A program made the translations under genes and the position numbers. Of a stretch of DNA of 64,000 bases, positions 54,792 to 64,000 are shown in pieces. The notes beneath the pieces were generated by a model, which worked only from the letters and a program-made list of their open reading frames with translations, searched no databases and was not told the DNA's origin. The DNA lies in contig NJFT01000017.1 of NCBI GenBank assembly GCA_002221725.1, positions 124,001 to 188,000 on the forward strand, given 5' to 3'. Position 1 is the first letter of the stretch. Each line of letters starts with the position of its first letter. The DNA comes from Scedosporium boydii. Lineage: Eukaryota > Ascomycota > Sordariomycetes > Microascales > Microascaceae.

Positions 54792-57700
54792 ATGGAGGCT
54801 TGTCCGGATAATAGCGATGGACTCTTTGGGCCTCGAGTTAACCCGAACTGTCGATCTTTCGACTTCACCATCTACTTCGAGGATGTCTTCTTCGCACTTG
54901 TTCCGGCGGCGATTTTCCTGGCTGGCGTCTTCGCGTCCTGCATTAGCCTCTGGAAGCAACCTCACGTTGTCAAGGCATCCAAGAGTGTAGCTCTCAAGAT
55001 AGTAGGTTCATGCGCCGTTGAGCGAAGGGAATGAGGATGAAGTGGGAAAAGGAAAGTACGGAACACGGGCTTACAAGGCAGTAGGTGGCATTGATCGGAT
55101 TATTCGCGAGTCAAACCGCATTCCTCGCGCTTCGAGTGCGGAGTTCAGATCTTTCAACGTCCATGTCCCTAGCAGCCGACATTCTGCAGCTATTGTCGAC
55201 CGCTGCGGCTACAGTTTTGTCTTACATGCACCACCATAGATCCATTCGACCTTCAACGTTGCTCTCGCTCTATCTGCCTGCTATGAGCCTCGTTGGCATT
55301 GCCCGGTCGAGAACGTTGTGGCTGGTCCCCGGAGCCCGCTCCGAGTCTATCACGTTTGTTTTCGTGTTGGCCTTTACAATCATGTCCTTTGCGATAGAGT
55401 CGGGTGGCAAGGAACGTCTATTGACCACAAGTGCCAACAAGCCGCGAACTCCAGAAGCTTACAGTGGGTTTTGGAAATTGGTTGGCTATCTATGGTTAAG
55501 GCGTACTTTTCTCGACGGGTACTCGAAGGTCATATCTGTTCAGGATCTTCCAGAGCTAGACCCCGGCCTTGCCAGCGATGTCGTTCATCAAGAACTTGCA
55601 GACTCATGGGCTAAATGTAAGCTTAATGTTCCCGTTCACATCTCTGAGCCATTTGCTAATTCTTTTCTCTTCCAGCCAACAAGTTCAAGAAAAACATGCT
55701 TCTGTATGCCTGTTTCAAAGGATACAAATGGTCGTTCCTCTCAGCTGTTATTCCAAGACTCTTCCTTTCCGGCTTCATGTTTGCGAACCCCTTCCTAGTC
55801 AATGCCACCATCAAGTGGGTTGAAGATAAGACTTCCACGACTGCGTCTGGAAAAGGCCTAATTGGAGCCTTTGCCCTCGTATACCTAGGCACCGCGGTAC
55901 GTATGCATGCTTTCTCTAACCGGCTATCTTCGCCTGGCTTATAGGTTCAAAATTTGGCTAGGCATCTACAGCTATGTACTGGTACCGCACGTATCGATTC
56001 ATCACCCGACTTCGAGGCGGCCTCATTGCACTCACTTTCCAGCAAGCAGTTCACTCTCGAGGCGTCGATCTAGGCAAAATTACGGCCATCACCTTGATGG
56101 GAACTGATGTGGAGAGAATCGTCTATGGGTTCCGATTTATCACGAGCTCTGGGCCGCACCTATTGATATCTGTATAGCCGTATACTTGCTTGAGAGACAA
56201 GTCTTCATTGCCTGCATTGTGCCCGCCGTCGTCTTAGGAGGTAGCTCACCCAACATGATCCAGTCAGTAGATTCTGGTTGCAAGGGCTAACTCCATGTCT
56301 TATCAGTGTTCATTGCCTCCACCTTCTACCTCTCCCCTTTTGCCAAGAAGGCTCAGCGAGAATGGGTCGAGAGGGTCGAGGAACGGCTCAAACTGACGTC
56401 GTATATGCTGGGAGACATGAAGGCCGTCAAGCTGCTTGGTCTGTCCGATCGTATGTACAGCATGATTCAGAAGCTAAGGGAACTCGAACTCAAGACGTCC
56501 ACCAAATTCCGAAAGCTTCTTCTCTGGCAGCTGTTTCTATGTACGTCCACCCGTACCTGGTAGATTCAGTGTAAATGCCCAGGAAAAGATGTTGCTAACC
56601 GAGTGCAGCCAATTCACCCCAGTGCTTGGTCACCGTCGGAACCTTCGCAGTTTACGTTGCTGTGGCCCTATCCCGACATGATAATTCCATCCTTGCTGCC
56701 CAGGCCTTCACATCGCTGACCCTCATCTCTCTCCTCTCGACCCCGGCTTTGATCTTCATTCAAGCGGTTCCTCAGGTCGTGCAGTGTATCGGATGTTTTG
56801 ACCGACTCCAAGAATATTGCAATCGCCCGTCATATGAGGAAGCTGTCGGAAAGCCCAAGACGGACTCTTTCGATAGTGACAGGAGTTTGAAAAGTTCCGG
56901 AAAGGCGGCTGAAAAAACGGTTGAGAGTGAGAACCGCGAGCCCAAGGAGAATCCTACCCTCATTTCTTTCCACAACCAGACCCTAGGTTGGGACCAAACC
57001 GCTCCACCCGTTCTCAAGCGGTTGGATCTAAATGTACGCGTCAACGAAGTCACCATGATCATTGGGCCCATCGGAAGCGGCAAGTCAACTTTCTTAGAAA
57101 GCATCCTTGGTGAAACGGTGGTATTCGAGGGAAAGATGGCCAAATACTTCTCGGCAGCAGGATACTGTCCCCAAACGCCATGGCTGAGGAATCAAACCGT
57201 CCGACAAAACATCGTTGGTGCCTTTGAATTCGACTCCGATTGGTATGCGACCGTCGTGTGCGCATGTGGGCTGGAACAAGACCTAAAGCAGCTACCGCTC
57301 GGCGATTCTACCGTCGTGGGAAGCAACGGACTCTCTTTGAGTGGAGGGCAGAAGCAACGAATCGTAAGAAGATCCCTAGTTTTTCCTTTTTTTCCAAGGT
57401 CATGCTAAAAACCCCTCGAATTTGTTAGGCGCTGGCACGCGTTGTGTATTCGAGGCACCGAGTGGCCGTCTTGGACGACGTCTTCAGTGGCATGGACGCG
57501 ACCACCGTCGAGCACATCTCAAAGTCCCTCTTTGGACCCGAAGGCCTTTTCAAAACCAACCCCACAAGTGTCGTCGCCACAACACACAGCCGTAAGTAAT
57601 CCAGCATCTGAACAGGACCAGATCTTCTAGAAATTGCTGACGGTCTACAGCTTATTTGCTTCAATACGCCGATTCCGTCATTGCATTCAGAGATGGGGAG

Positions 57701-60043
57701 GTCATCGAAGCCGGTAGGATCGAGGAACTCAGAGCTGGGGATGGATACACGGCCAGCATTTGGAGGGACTCGCAGACGGGTTCCAGCACTCCAAAGCAGC
57801 CGACGAGTGAAGGCCAAGATTCACCCTCTGATGCCGGAATTACAAAGGCGACTGACGCCGAAGCCGACGCTCGACGCCAACGCGGCGACTTCTCGGTCTA
57901 TCGCTACTACATCAAAGCCGCCGGCGTCCTGCCCGTAACGGTATTCGTCGTCTTCTTATTCATCTGCGCCACCCTATTTGAGCTTCAACGTAGGAAAATC
58001 CCCGATTATATGAAGGAAATCCTGTACTAACACTATAGAAGCGGTGTGGCTTGACCAGTGGTCCAAGGCAAATAGAGAAGAACCCAACAAAAATGTCGGA
58101 ATGTATCTGGGCGTGTATGCAACGTTTGGCGTGGCCGCTGTTATCACTATGATCATTGGAGCCTGGTGAGCGAGCGGCATTCAGGATCCTTCTTGGCTTT
58201 GATAGGTTTAACTAACATGTTACCTAGGTCCCTCGTTATCCCCGTTATCAACAACAGTGCCTTGGGCCTCCATAAGGACCTGCTACAATCGACAGTCTCG
58301 TATGTCCGGCTTGATCTGATTATTGAGTCCTTTCCGGTTTCTAATTACAGCATTACAGGGCGCCGATTCAATTCTTCACCAAGGTTGATATTGGCAACCT
58401 CACAAATAGGTACGTCGAAAATGTTTACGCCGGTAGATTTGCAATACCTCGTTAGTTTGGACTGATTGGTGACTTTCCATGGCTCGAAATATAGATTCAG
58501 TCAAGACATGGACCTGATCGACATGAAGCTCCCAATGTACGCCGTTAATTATGTGTCAGGTAGGTCCATCCAATTTCCATTCATCTTCTCAACCTCTACT
58601 AACCCATTTGAAAGCTGCCTCGTTTTGCATCATCAAGGTGGTTGTCCTGTCCGTTTACGCTCGTTACCTCGCGCTCGCTGTACCATTCCTGGCAGTCGTC
58701 GTATACTTTACGCAAAAGTTTTACCTTCGCACGTCGCGACAGATGCGTCTTCTGGACATTGAGGCAAAAGCACCGCTCTATTCCCACTTCCTCGATACTG
58801 TTGGCGGCGCAACCGGGATCCGTGCCTTTAGATGGCACGCCGCCTTCGAGGCCACCTGCATAGATCTGCTTGACGTTTCACAGCGACCAGTATATCTCCT
58901 CTTCTGCATTCAACAATGCCTTGCTTTTGTCCTCGATATAATCGTCGCCATTCTCGCAGTTCTCTTGGTAGCAACGGTAGTGGCGTGGCGCGACTCCTTC
59001 CAGCCAGGACAAGTTGGTGTTGCGTTGGTCTTGGTCATGACTTTCAACGTTGAGTTAACGCAGTTGGTCAAATTCTGGACAATGTTGGAGACCTCAATCG
59101 GAGCCGTGGCGCGAGTTAAGAACTTCACCAATTCGACTCCTTCTGAACGTGGAACGGCGGAGGTTACCACGCCCCTGTCAACGTGGCCCTCCGCCGGAGA
59201 TATCAAAATTTCTGGAATTGTGGCGAGCTATTCGTAAGCCTGCACTTCCCATTCACTCCCAAACCTTTTTGTCATGCGTAACTAACCCTCGGCAATCGAC
59301 AGACCAGAATCACCCCCAGTATTAAAGGGGGTTTCTCTGCATCTTCAGCCAGGAGAGAAGGTTGCGGTATGCGGCCGATCGGGAAGTGGCAAAACGTCCC
59401 TTGTTTTGGCTCTGTTGCAGCTCATCGAGCTCCAGGAAGGACGTATCACCATCGACAACGTTGATATTTCCCAACTCGACAAAGAAGACTTGCGATCTCG
59501 GTTGAATGTCATCACACAAGACCCCTTCCTCATGCCAGGAACGATACGATTCAATATTGACCCTTACGAAGCCAGTTCGGACGATGAAATTATCGAAGCA
59601 CTCAAGAGGCTACGGTTATGGGACCTTGTCAAAGACCAGGGAGGACTTGACAAGGCTATGGAGGCCAATTCGTGGTCCATCGGACAGAGGCAACTTCTTT
59701 GTCTCGCCAGAGCAATGGTTCGGAATAGTCGTATTTTAATACTGGACGAAGCAACGAGCAGGTTAGTTGTCAACTTATCGTCGAACTTATTCTTCCTTAC
59801 GCTAACTGTGGCCCCCTTTTCGTCAGCGTTGATACTGAGACGGAGTCTATCATGCACGAGGTGATAGAAACGGATTTTGCTCATCATGCTGTTCTTTCTA
59901 TCATGCATCGTTTGGCGCATATTACGAAGTACGATAAAATCGCATTGCTAGATAATGGAACATTGGCCGAGTTTGACACCCCGACAGAGTTGCTGTCAAG
60001 GGACTCACGATTCAAAGATTTGTATCAATCAGGTGGCCATTGA
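54792..60043 (+). CDS. ABCC-type (MRP-like) ABC transporter with one 1-bp frameshift
   Basis: A full-length exporter of the ABCC family: TMD0-like N-terminus (CPDNSDGLFGPRVNPNCRSF then five helices), TMD1, NBD1, TMD2, NBD2, about 1,447 codons. Exons by phase: 54792-55001, 55085-55616, 55676-55896, 55962-56240, 56307-56540, 56609-57363, 57429-57591, 57651-57989, 58039-58165, 58228-58299, 58359-58409, 58495-58559, 58615-59233, 59303-59761, 59827-60043. NBD1 has GPIGSGKST, LSGGQKQR split by an intron, VAVLDDVFSGMD and THS; NBD2 has GRSGSGKTS, WSIGQRQLL and ILILDEATS. Exon 4 is one base short: the frame changes at about 56136-56140, between VERIVYGFR and HELWAAPID. Every other junction is in phase, so this is a recent mutation or a base-calling error. 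Its end faces the next gene, 64 bp away. Confidence 0.88.
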
Positions 60044-60107
60044 GGAGCGGACCTCAGATGAGGAAATAGTGGAATAATAAGAAAATAAATCAATATATTT
60101 GCTTAAT

Positions 60108-60722
60108 TCAGTAGCTGCCGCCGGAATGCGGCCTGTCATATCGAGCGTCATCCGTCCTCTCATCTTCTGGTGCAAGAGCGTTCAGGTACTCGACTCGCTT
60201 CAGCTCCGTCAAATCTCTTGGCTCAAATCCCTGCGCAGCATCAATCGTGTGGCCGTTGACACTAAGATAAGATACTCTCGTTTTCCCACCCCAACCGTCT
60301 TTCTTGGCCCTCCAGACCTTGGTCGCCTCTCCACGCCTTTCCGTGCCGACTCCCAGTTCAGCCAAGTCCACCTCGGTCAGCTCCCCCTCGCCAGCAAAGC
60401 TGAAGCATCGCACTCCGCATGTCTTGCAGAAGAGGAAATGGAGTCTCTTGGCCGCGCATTGGTAGTCTCCAAGCGAATCTAGCGGGTCAAGGGGCGAGAG
60501 TAATACGAAATCGTCGGGTGCCGAGGGAAGCCGGATATGCATTATACCCGCCTTATGGCAGATTGTGCAATTGCATCGATAGAATCTCTGCGAGGGTGGT
60601 TTGGACCGATCGCGGGTGACTGGCTCTGGGGCGGGGAGCGTAAGAAAGACGATGTATTTTGTAGCACCGCAGTGGCAGGATCCTGTGTAGGGCCGACGAG
60701 TTGGAGTCGCGTCAGTTGCCAT
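60108..60722 (-). CDS. GFA/CENP-V family zinc protein
   Basis: An intronless 204-aa member of the glutathione-dependent formaldehyde-activating enzyme (GFA)/CENP-V superfamily. Zinc ligands are visible in the family order: GSCHCGATKY near the N-terminus, YRCNCTICHKAG, and FCKTCGVRCFS. Family members bind structural and catalytic zinc; most fungal ones have no proven reaction and the formaldehyde-glutathione activity is disputed for many. The C-terminal region (YLSVNGHTIDAAQGFEP) is the usual extension of the larger fungal subgroup. It converges with the ABC transporter. Confidence 0.9.
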   Translation of the reverse strand: MATDATPTRRPYTGSCHCGATKYIVFLTLPAPEPVTRDRSKPPSQRFYRCNCTICHKAGIMHIRLPSAPDDFVLLSPLDPLDSLGDYQCAAKRLHFLFCKTCGVRCFSFAGEGELTEVDLAELGVGTERRGEATKVWRAKKDGWGGKTRVSYLSVNGHTIDAAQGFEPRDLTELKRVEYLNALAPEDERTDDARYDRPHSGGSY

Positions 60723-61558
60723 AATAGTAGAGGTAATATGAGGAATAATTTTCTAGTCGGGTTATTTTCCTACCACTTTTGATGTTGAAGATTGAAGAGT
60801 TACTGGCATCGTCATGGAGGAGAACTGGAGGATTGAAGGAGGGGTTGCGGTGTCAGCAACGCCCTTCGACGGACGAATATTATGAAGTCTGTTAGTGTGT
60901 TCTGCTAGATCCTCTCTTAGTCCCTAACAATATCATACTACATTTGTAGGCTTTGAATGGGAGCTGTTAGTCTGCATCCCACCCTCGCATCTTACGCGTC
61001 ATTCAATTTTCCCATATATATCACCAATTGGTCAGCTGCATCTCAGCTAAGGAGGGAAGTGCCCAGTTCTTAAAGTGGTGACGATTAGGGTCCTTCGGCT
61101 CGACACTTAACTAGACCAGGCGTCGAAGACAGCTTTGCGATTTTGGGATAGCTTCATAAAGGAGAGAACCATCCCTTTACGATGGCTGAACACTGAAGCT
61201 ACTACTCAGAGGCATCGCAAGAGGTTCTAGTAGTTCTACTACCTATCTGCGAGAGAAGCAAGTATTCGACTACCACTCAGCCGACTAAGACGCACGACCT
61301 CACCAACCTCTCACATTCGTCGAGGTCCCGTTCCTAGGCCGTGCGATCATTCTACGATTATAGTTGTCAAAGACGGGTTGAGATTTCTCTTGGGTTCGAA
61401 GTTTGAATTCTGTTAACTCAATGCAATGAGATATCCATCCATTCAAGAGGGCGGCGCAAGAGTAACGGAGGCGACCAAGTTTCTTACCGCTCTTCCGAGA
61501 ATACTGCTGCTTGGAGAGAGAAGAGAGGGAGAAGCAAACAGGTCCATATTACCACCCT
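60723..61558. other. Intergenic, no gene seen
   Basis: About 830 bp; promoter side of the zinc protein and 3' flank of the DUF6601-like gene. No exon or repeat is seen. Confidence 0.6.
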
Positions 61559-62798
61559 TCACCATATCATTCCATGACTTCGATCTCCCGCATTCCGGTC
61601 ACCGTTTTTTTTCCTCCTCCGTGTCGTCCTCGCCCACACAATGTCCTTTAAAGCCATAACCAAAACGCCCAACAAACCAAGAACGACTATGGCGGCAATC
61701 CAAGAAATTATCACTACGGGGAAATACAAGGACGTCCTCGTAAAGTATGTCCAGGTCGGGCTTAGCCCCGGAGAGCCATCGCTCGGATCCCCGAGCATCG
61801 CCTGCGCGTTGAGTGTGACTTGCATCGCGTTTAATACAACGGAGAACCCACCGAGCGCCACGATGATGGGCGCAAGGAAATGGCGGAGGTAGGATCCCCA
61901 TTGTGGGTAGATGTGGAAATAGGCCAGCTTCCCGGTTATGAAGAGGGAGGTACGATTGATTCGCGTTAGTCGCAGTTCGCCGTAGTGGTAGCGACGGCAA
62001 GTCTCCTCGTCTTTCACTTTCTTAAAGTAATCCATGAATCGACAAAACTCGTAATATGTTGGATGCTTGTCCTCACCGGGAAGTTTCGGGATGAGGTTGA
62101 GCTCGCAGGCTTTGGTGAAGTCGATCTCGTATTGGATGAGAAAGTAGTAGCTACGCATGAACCCGATCGCGGCGTCGTAGATGTCCTCCTTTTCGTCGTT
62201 CGTTTCGTCTTGATTGCGGAGGCTGCGCAGGAAATCCCAGAACGCGGGAGAGTAAAAGTACGTGGGAATAGGCTTGATGAAGATTCGCCCGTAGTACCAA
62301 ACAAGGTGAAGGCCTGGGTACTCATCGACAATAATCTCCCGAGCATGGGCTACTTGGTGGTGCAGTGGCATGATGTGTCTGAAAGACGGTGTTTGAACCT
62401 GGAGTTCGCATGTGAGAAATGAACCATATAATTAGAGATATCGATAACGAGTGTACGGCAGGAGAGCTTACGAAAATGTATTTCATGAATGGCAGTAAAC
62501 GGTCAAGCTCGGTTGTTAGGTGTGCTTTGCGCAGGTATTCGACCAGTTCATCGTCGGCACCGGATAACGGAGAGAGCGGGATCCGTGGCTGGCCGGGGAG
62601 ATACTTGTACCCGTCAACACCTTCCAGACGCGTCCGGATCGTATGTTTCTTCTTTTCGCCTATTCGAGTTTGCACTTTACGAAGCGTCTCGGCCCCGAGC
62701 CCTTTGACCTCTCCGGTAAGTGCGCCATTGCCAGCCCCATTGGACTGGTGATTCGGGCCCTGTGAAGGGTCGTCGGTTGTTCCGTTGCTGATCACCAT
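61559..62798 (-). CDS. DUF6601-like fungal membrane protein
   Basis: The model is complement(join(61559..62398,62472..62798)), 388 aa, phase-0 intron (GTAAGC donor). The N-terminal 80 residues are low-complexity and hydrophilic. The middle contains YGRIFIKPIPTYFYSPAFWD and YDAAIGFMRSYYFLIQYEID, then YHYGELRLTRINRTSLF. Two membrane helices follow: FLAPIIVALGGFSVVLNAMQV and LYFPVVIISWIAAIVVLGLL. The run of motifs (xGFxRSYxxLIxxExDF, YGxLRLTRIN, SVVLxAMQV) is what I know from fungal proteins labelled DUF6601. The tail is basic (TTRRRKKNGDRN). Function unknown. Confidence 0.82.
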
Positions 62799-63451
62799 TT
62801 GCGACTAGAATTAAGAACCGAGACTTGGAGATCTGTATTCTCGAAAGGAAGCAAAATTGCAGCTTGAGCAGAGAAGACGAAAGGGGGGAAGTCGATGGGA
62901 TTCCTGACATTTATTCACCAGGCTTCGGTCGGGCAACGACAACACACGTGAGCCAACAGATTAAAAAAAAAAAAAAAAAAAAAAAAACAGGGCGGTGATG
63001 CATCGCCTCCCCGAGTGTTTCGGATCTTCGGTGCCCAAGTTCCCGTGTTGGACGCCACCAATCTCACCCCGAAGAACAAGAGCCAGTCAATTCAAACTGC
63101 TGCATTATCCCGAGTAGGAAAAGGCACAGCCACAGACACAGCCGCAGAGTCGTCACGGTTCCATGAGCCGTTGCCCGAGGTGTTCGAACAACCTATCATC
63201 TCTCACTTATTATTATTTTCGGGTGGGTTCTGTCGATCAGGTCGAACTGACCCAAACCAGTAATTCCACGTCACCAACAGACACCTCCCAATATTTTTGA
63301 GGCCCGATGTCAGTGTTAACTCTGCCTTGTTCGATTGGGAATACGAGAGAAACTGAAAACTCCCATACTCTAAGACCATTGAGGGTAATCAAATTGGTCA
63401 TTATTTCATCATGATCTTCATATTCATTGCTTTGTATCGATTGCGTCTAGG
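62799..63451. other. Intergenic with A25 run
   Basis: Contains an A25 run (62963-62987). No coding exon is seen; promoter of the DUF6601-like gene on the left and 3' flank of the leftward esterase on the right. Confidence 0.6.
62963..62987. repeat. A25 homopolymer
   Basis: Twenty-five consecutive A about 165 bp upstream of the DUF6601-like ATG, in the promoter of that leftward gene. Confidence 0.9.
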
Positions 63452-64000
63452 TTATGACGACGCCAGTCGAAATGCTTCACCCAAAACCTTCCCAGCAAGC
63501 TCACCAGCTTGGCTGTCTCCCAGGGGCAGCACCTGTGTAGCAAAGAATGCGGCGACACCTCGTTCCCGGTTGACCACCCATACGAGATTGGGCAGACCGC
63601 CCCAGCCGAGACTAGCCTTCGGGTACGCGCCAACATCCTCCTCGGTGTAAATACCTCCGATACCCCAGTTGAGACCCTTTGTTTCGGTCGTTCCCGTCAT
63701 GGACGCCATCATGGGCGCGGCGGCTTCGATACCATTCATGGCGTTGGAGCCAGCCGCCAACTGCGGCCTAAACATCTCCTTTTCCACAATATCCTTCGAT
63801 AGTAATGTCGGCTGATCCTTGGCCAGGTCGCCGAGGACCTTCAGGTAATCACCCACAGTCGAGTAGATGCCAGCGCCGCCGCAGTCTTCCTCAGCATAAT
63901 CTGGCCAGGGCGTGGGGATCTCCTTGAGTGTGCCATCGGCCTGCCTCTCGACAGTCTTGAGGAGCCGCTCCTTGATGTCAGGGCGCTTCTCCAAGCGGAA
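63452..64000 (-). CDS. Serine beta-lactamase-like esterase (class C/EstB type), 3' part
   Basis: The frame is open from the window edge to the stop at 63452, giving the last 180 or so residues. The gene continues beyond 64000, so the catalytic SxxK and YxN motifs are outside. Visible are DCGGAGIYSTVGDYLKVLGDL, typical of the helix after the active-site region in fungal beta-lactamase-related esterases (the LovD/EstB group), WGIGGIYTEEDVGAYP, and SLGWGGLPNLVWVVNRERGVAAFFATQVLP, matching the HxG-type strand (here GWGG) at the end of the fold. Members are acyltransferases or esterases in polyketide pathways, or general hydrolases. Confidence 0.85.
   Translation of the reverse strand, partial: FRLEKRPDIKERLLKTVERQADGTLKEIPTPWPDYAEEDCGGAGIYSTVGDYLKVLGDLAKDQPTLLSKDIVEKEMFRPQLAAGSNAMNGIEAAAPMMASMTGTTETKGLNWGIGGIYTEEDVGAYPKASLGWGGLPNLVWVVNRERGVAAFFATQVLPLGDSQAGELAGKVLGEAFRLASS

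Overview
The window is nuclear DNA of a filamentous ascomycete (Pezizomycotina, most likely a Sordariomycete or close relative). The evidence is many short spliceosomal introns of about 50-140 bp with GTRNGY donors and YAG acceptors, fungal-only families (sphingolipid C9-methyltransferase, fungal Zn2Cys6 factors, DUF6594/DUF6601-type proteins, small secreted cysteine-rich proteins), a dispersed single 5S rRNA gene, and decayed repeats whose differences are mostly transitions. I rebuilt exon structures by hand. Almost every model closes in phase, which is my main support for the splice sites; none was checked against transcripts or databases.

Layout. 0-19 kb is mostly housekeeping or metabolic, with long gene-free spacers: a CYP7/8-like P450, a diverged 5S rRNA gene, a GT32 (OCH1-like) glycosyltransferase, an EasG-like NmrA oxidoreductase, a PQ-loop membrane protein, a PHO-4 type Na+/phosphate symporter and a sphingolipid C9-methyltransferase. 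19-31.5 kb is more accessory: an SDR, two different small secreted cysteine-rich proteins (one flanked by ~250 bp direct repeats, the other built from two copies of one cysteine module), a secreted BBE-like flavin oxidase, and an agmatine-deiminase-like protein whose nucleophilic cysteine is replaced by serine.

32-52 kb looks like a secondary-metabolism neighbourhood: a C2H2 plus Zn2Cys6 transcription factor, an alpha/beta hydrolase, an MFS exporter, a membrane-anchored SDR, a Baeyer-Villiger-type flavin monooxygenase, an NmrA/isoflavone-reductase-like enzyme, an NTF2/SnoaL-like protein, a P450 and an APC permease. No intact backbone synthase is present. A short orphan polyketide-synthase acyl-carrier domain lies between the monooxygenase and the NmrA gene, so this may be a cluster that lost its synthase. 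52-60 kb holds a DUF6594-like membrane protein and a 15-exon ABCC transporter with one single-base frameshift. The end holds a GFA/CENP-V-like zinc protein, a DUF6601-like membrane protein, and the 3' part of a serine beta-lactamase-like esterase cut by the window edge.

The strongest unusual items are the deiminase Cys-to-Ser change, the compensated 5S rRNA variant, the duplicated cysteine module, the orphan ACP, the ABC frameshift, two pairs of dispersed repeats, and two GC-AG introns.
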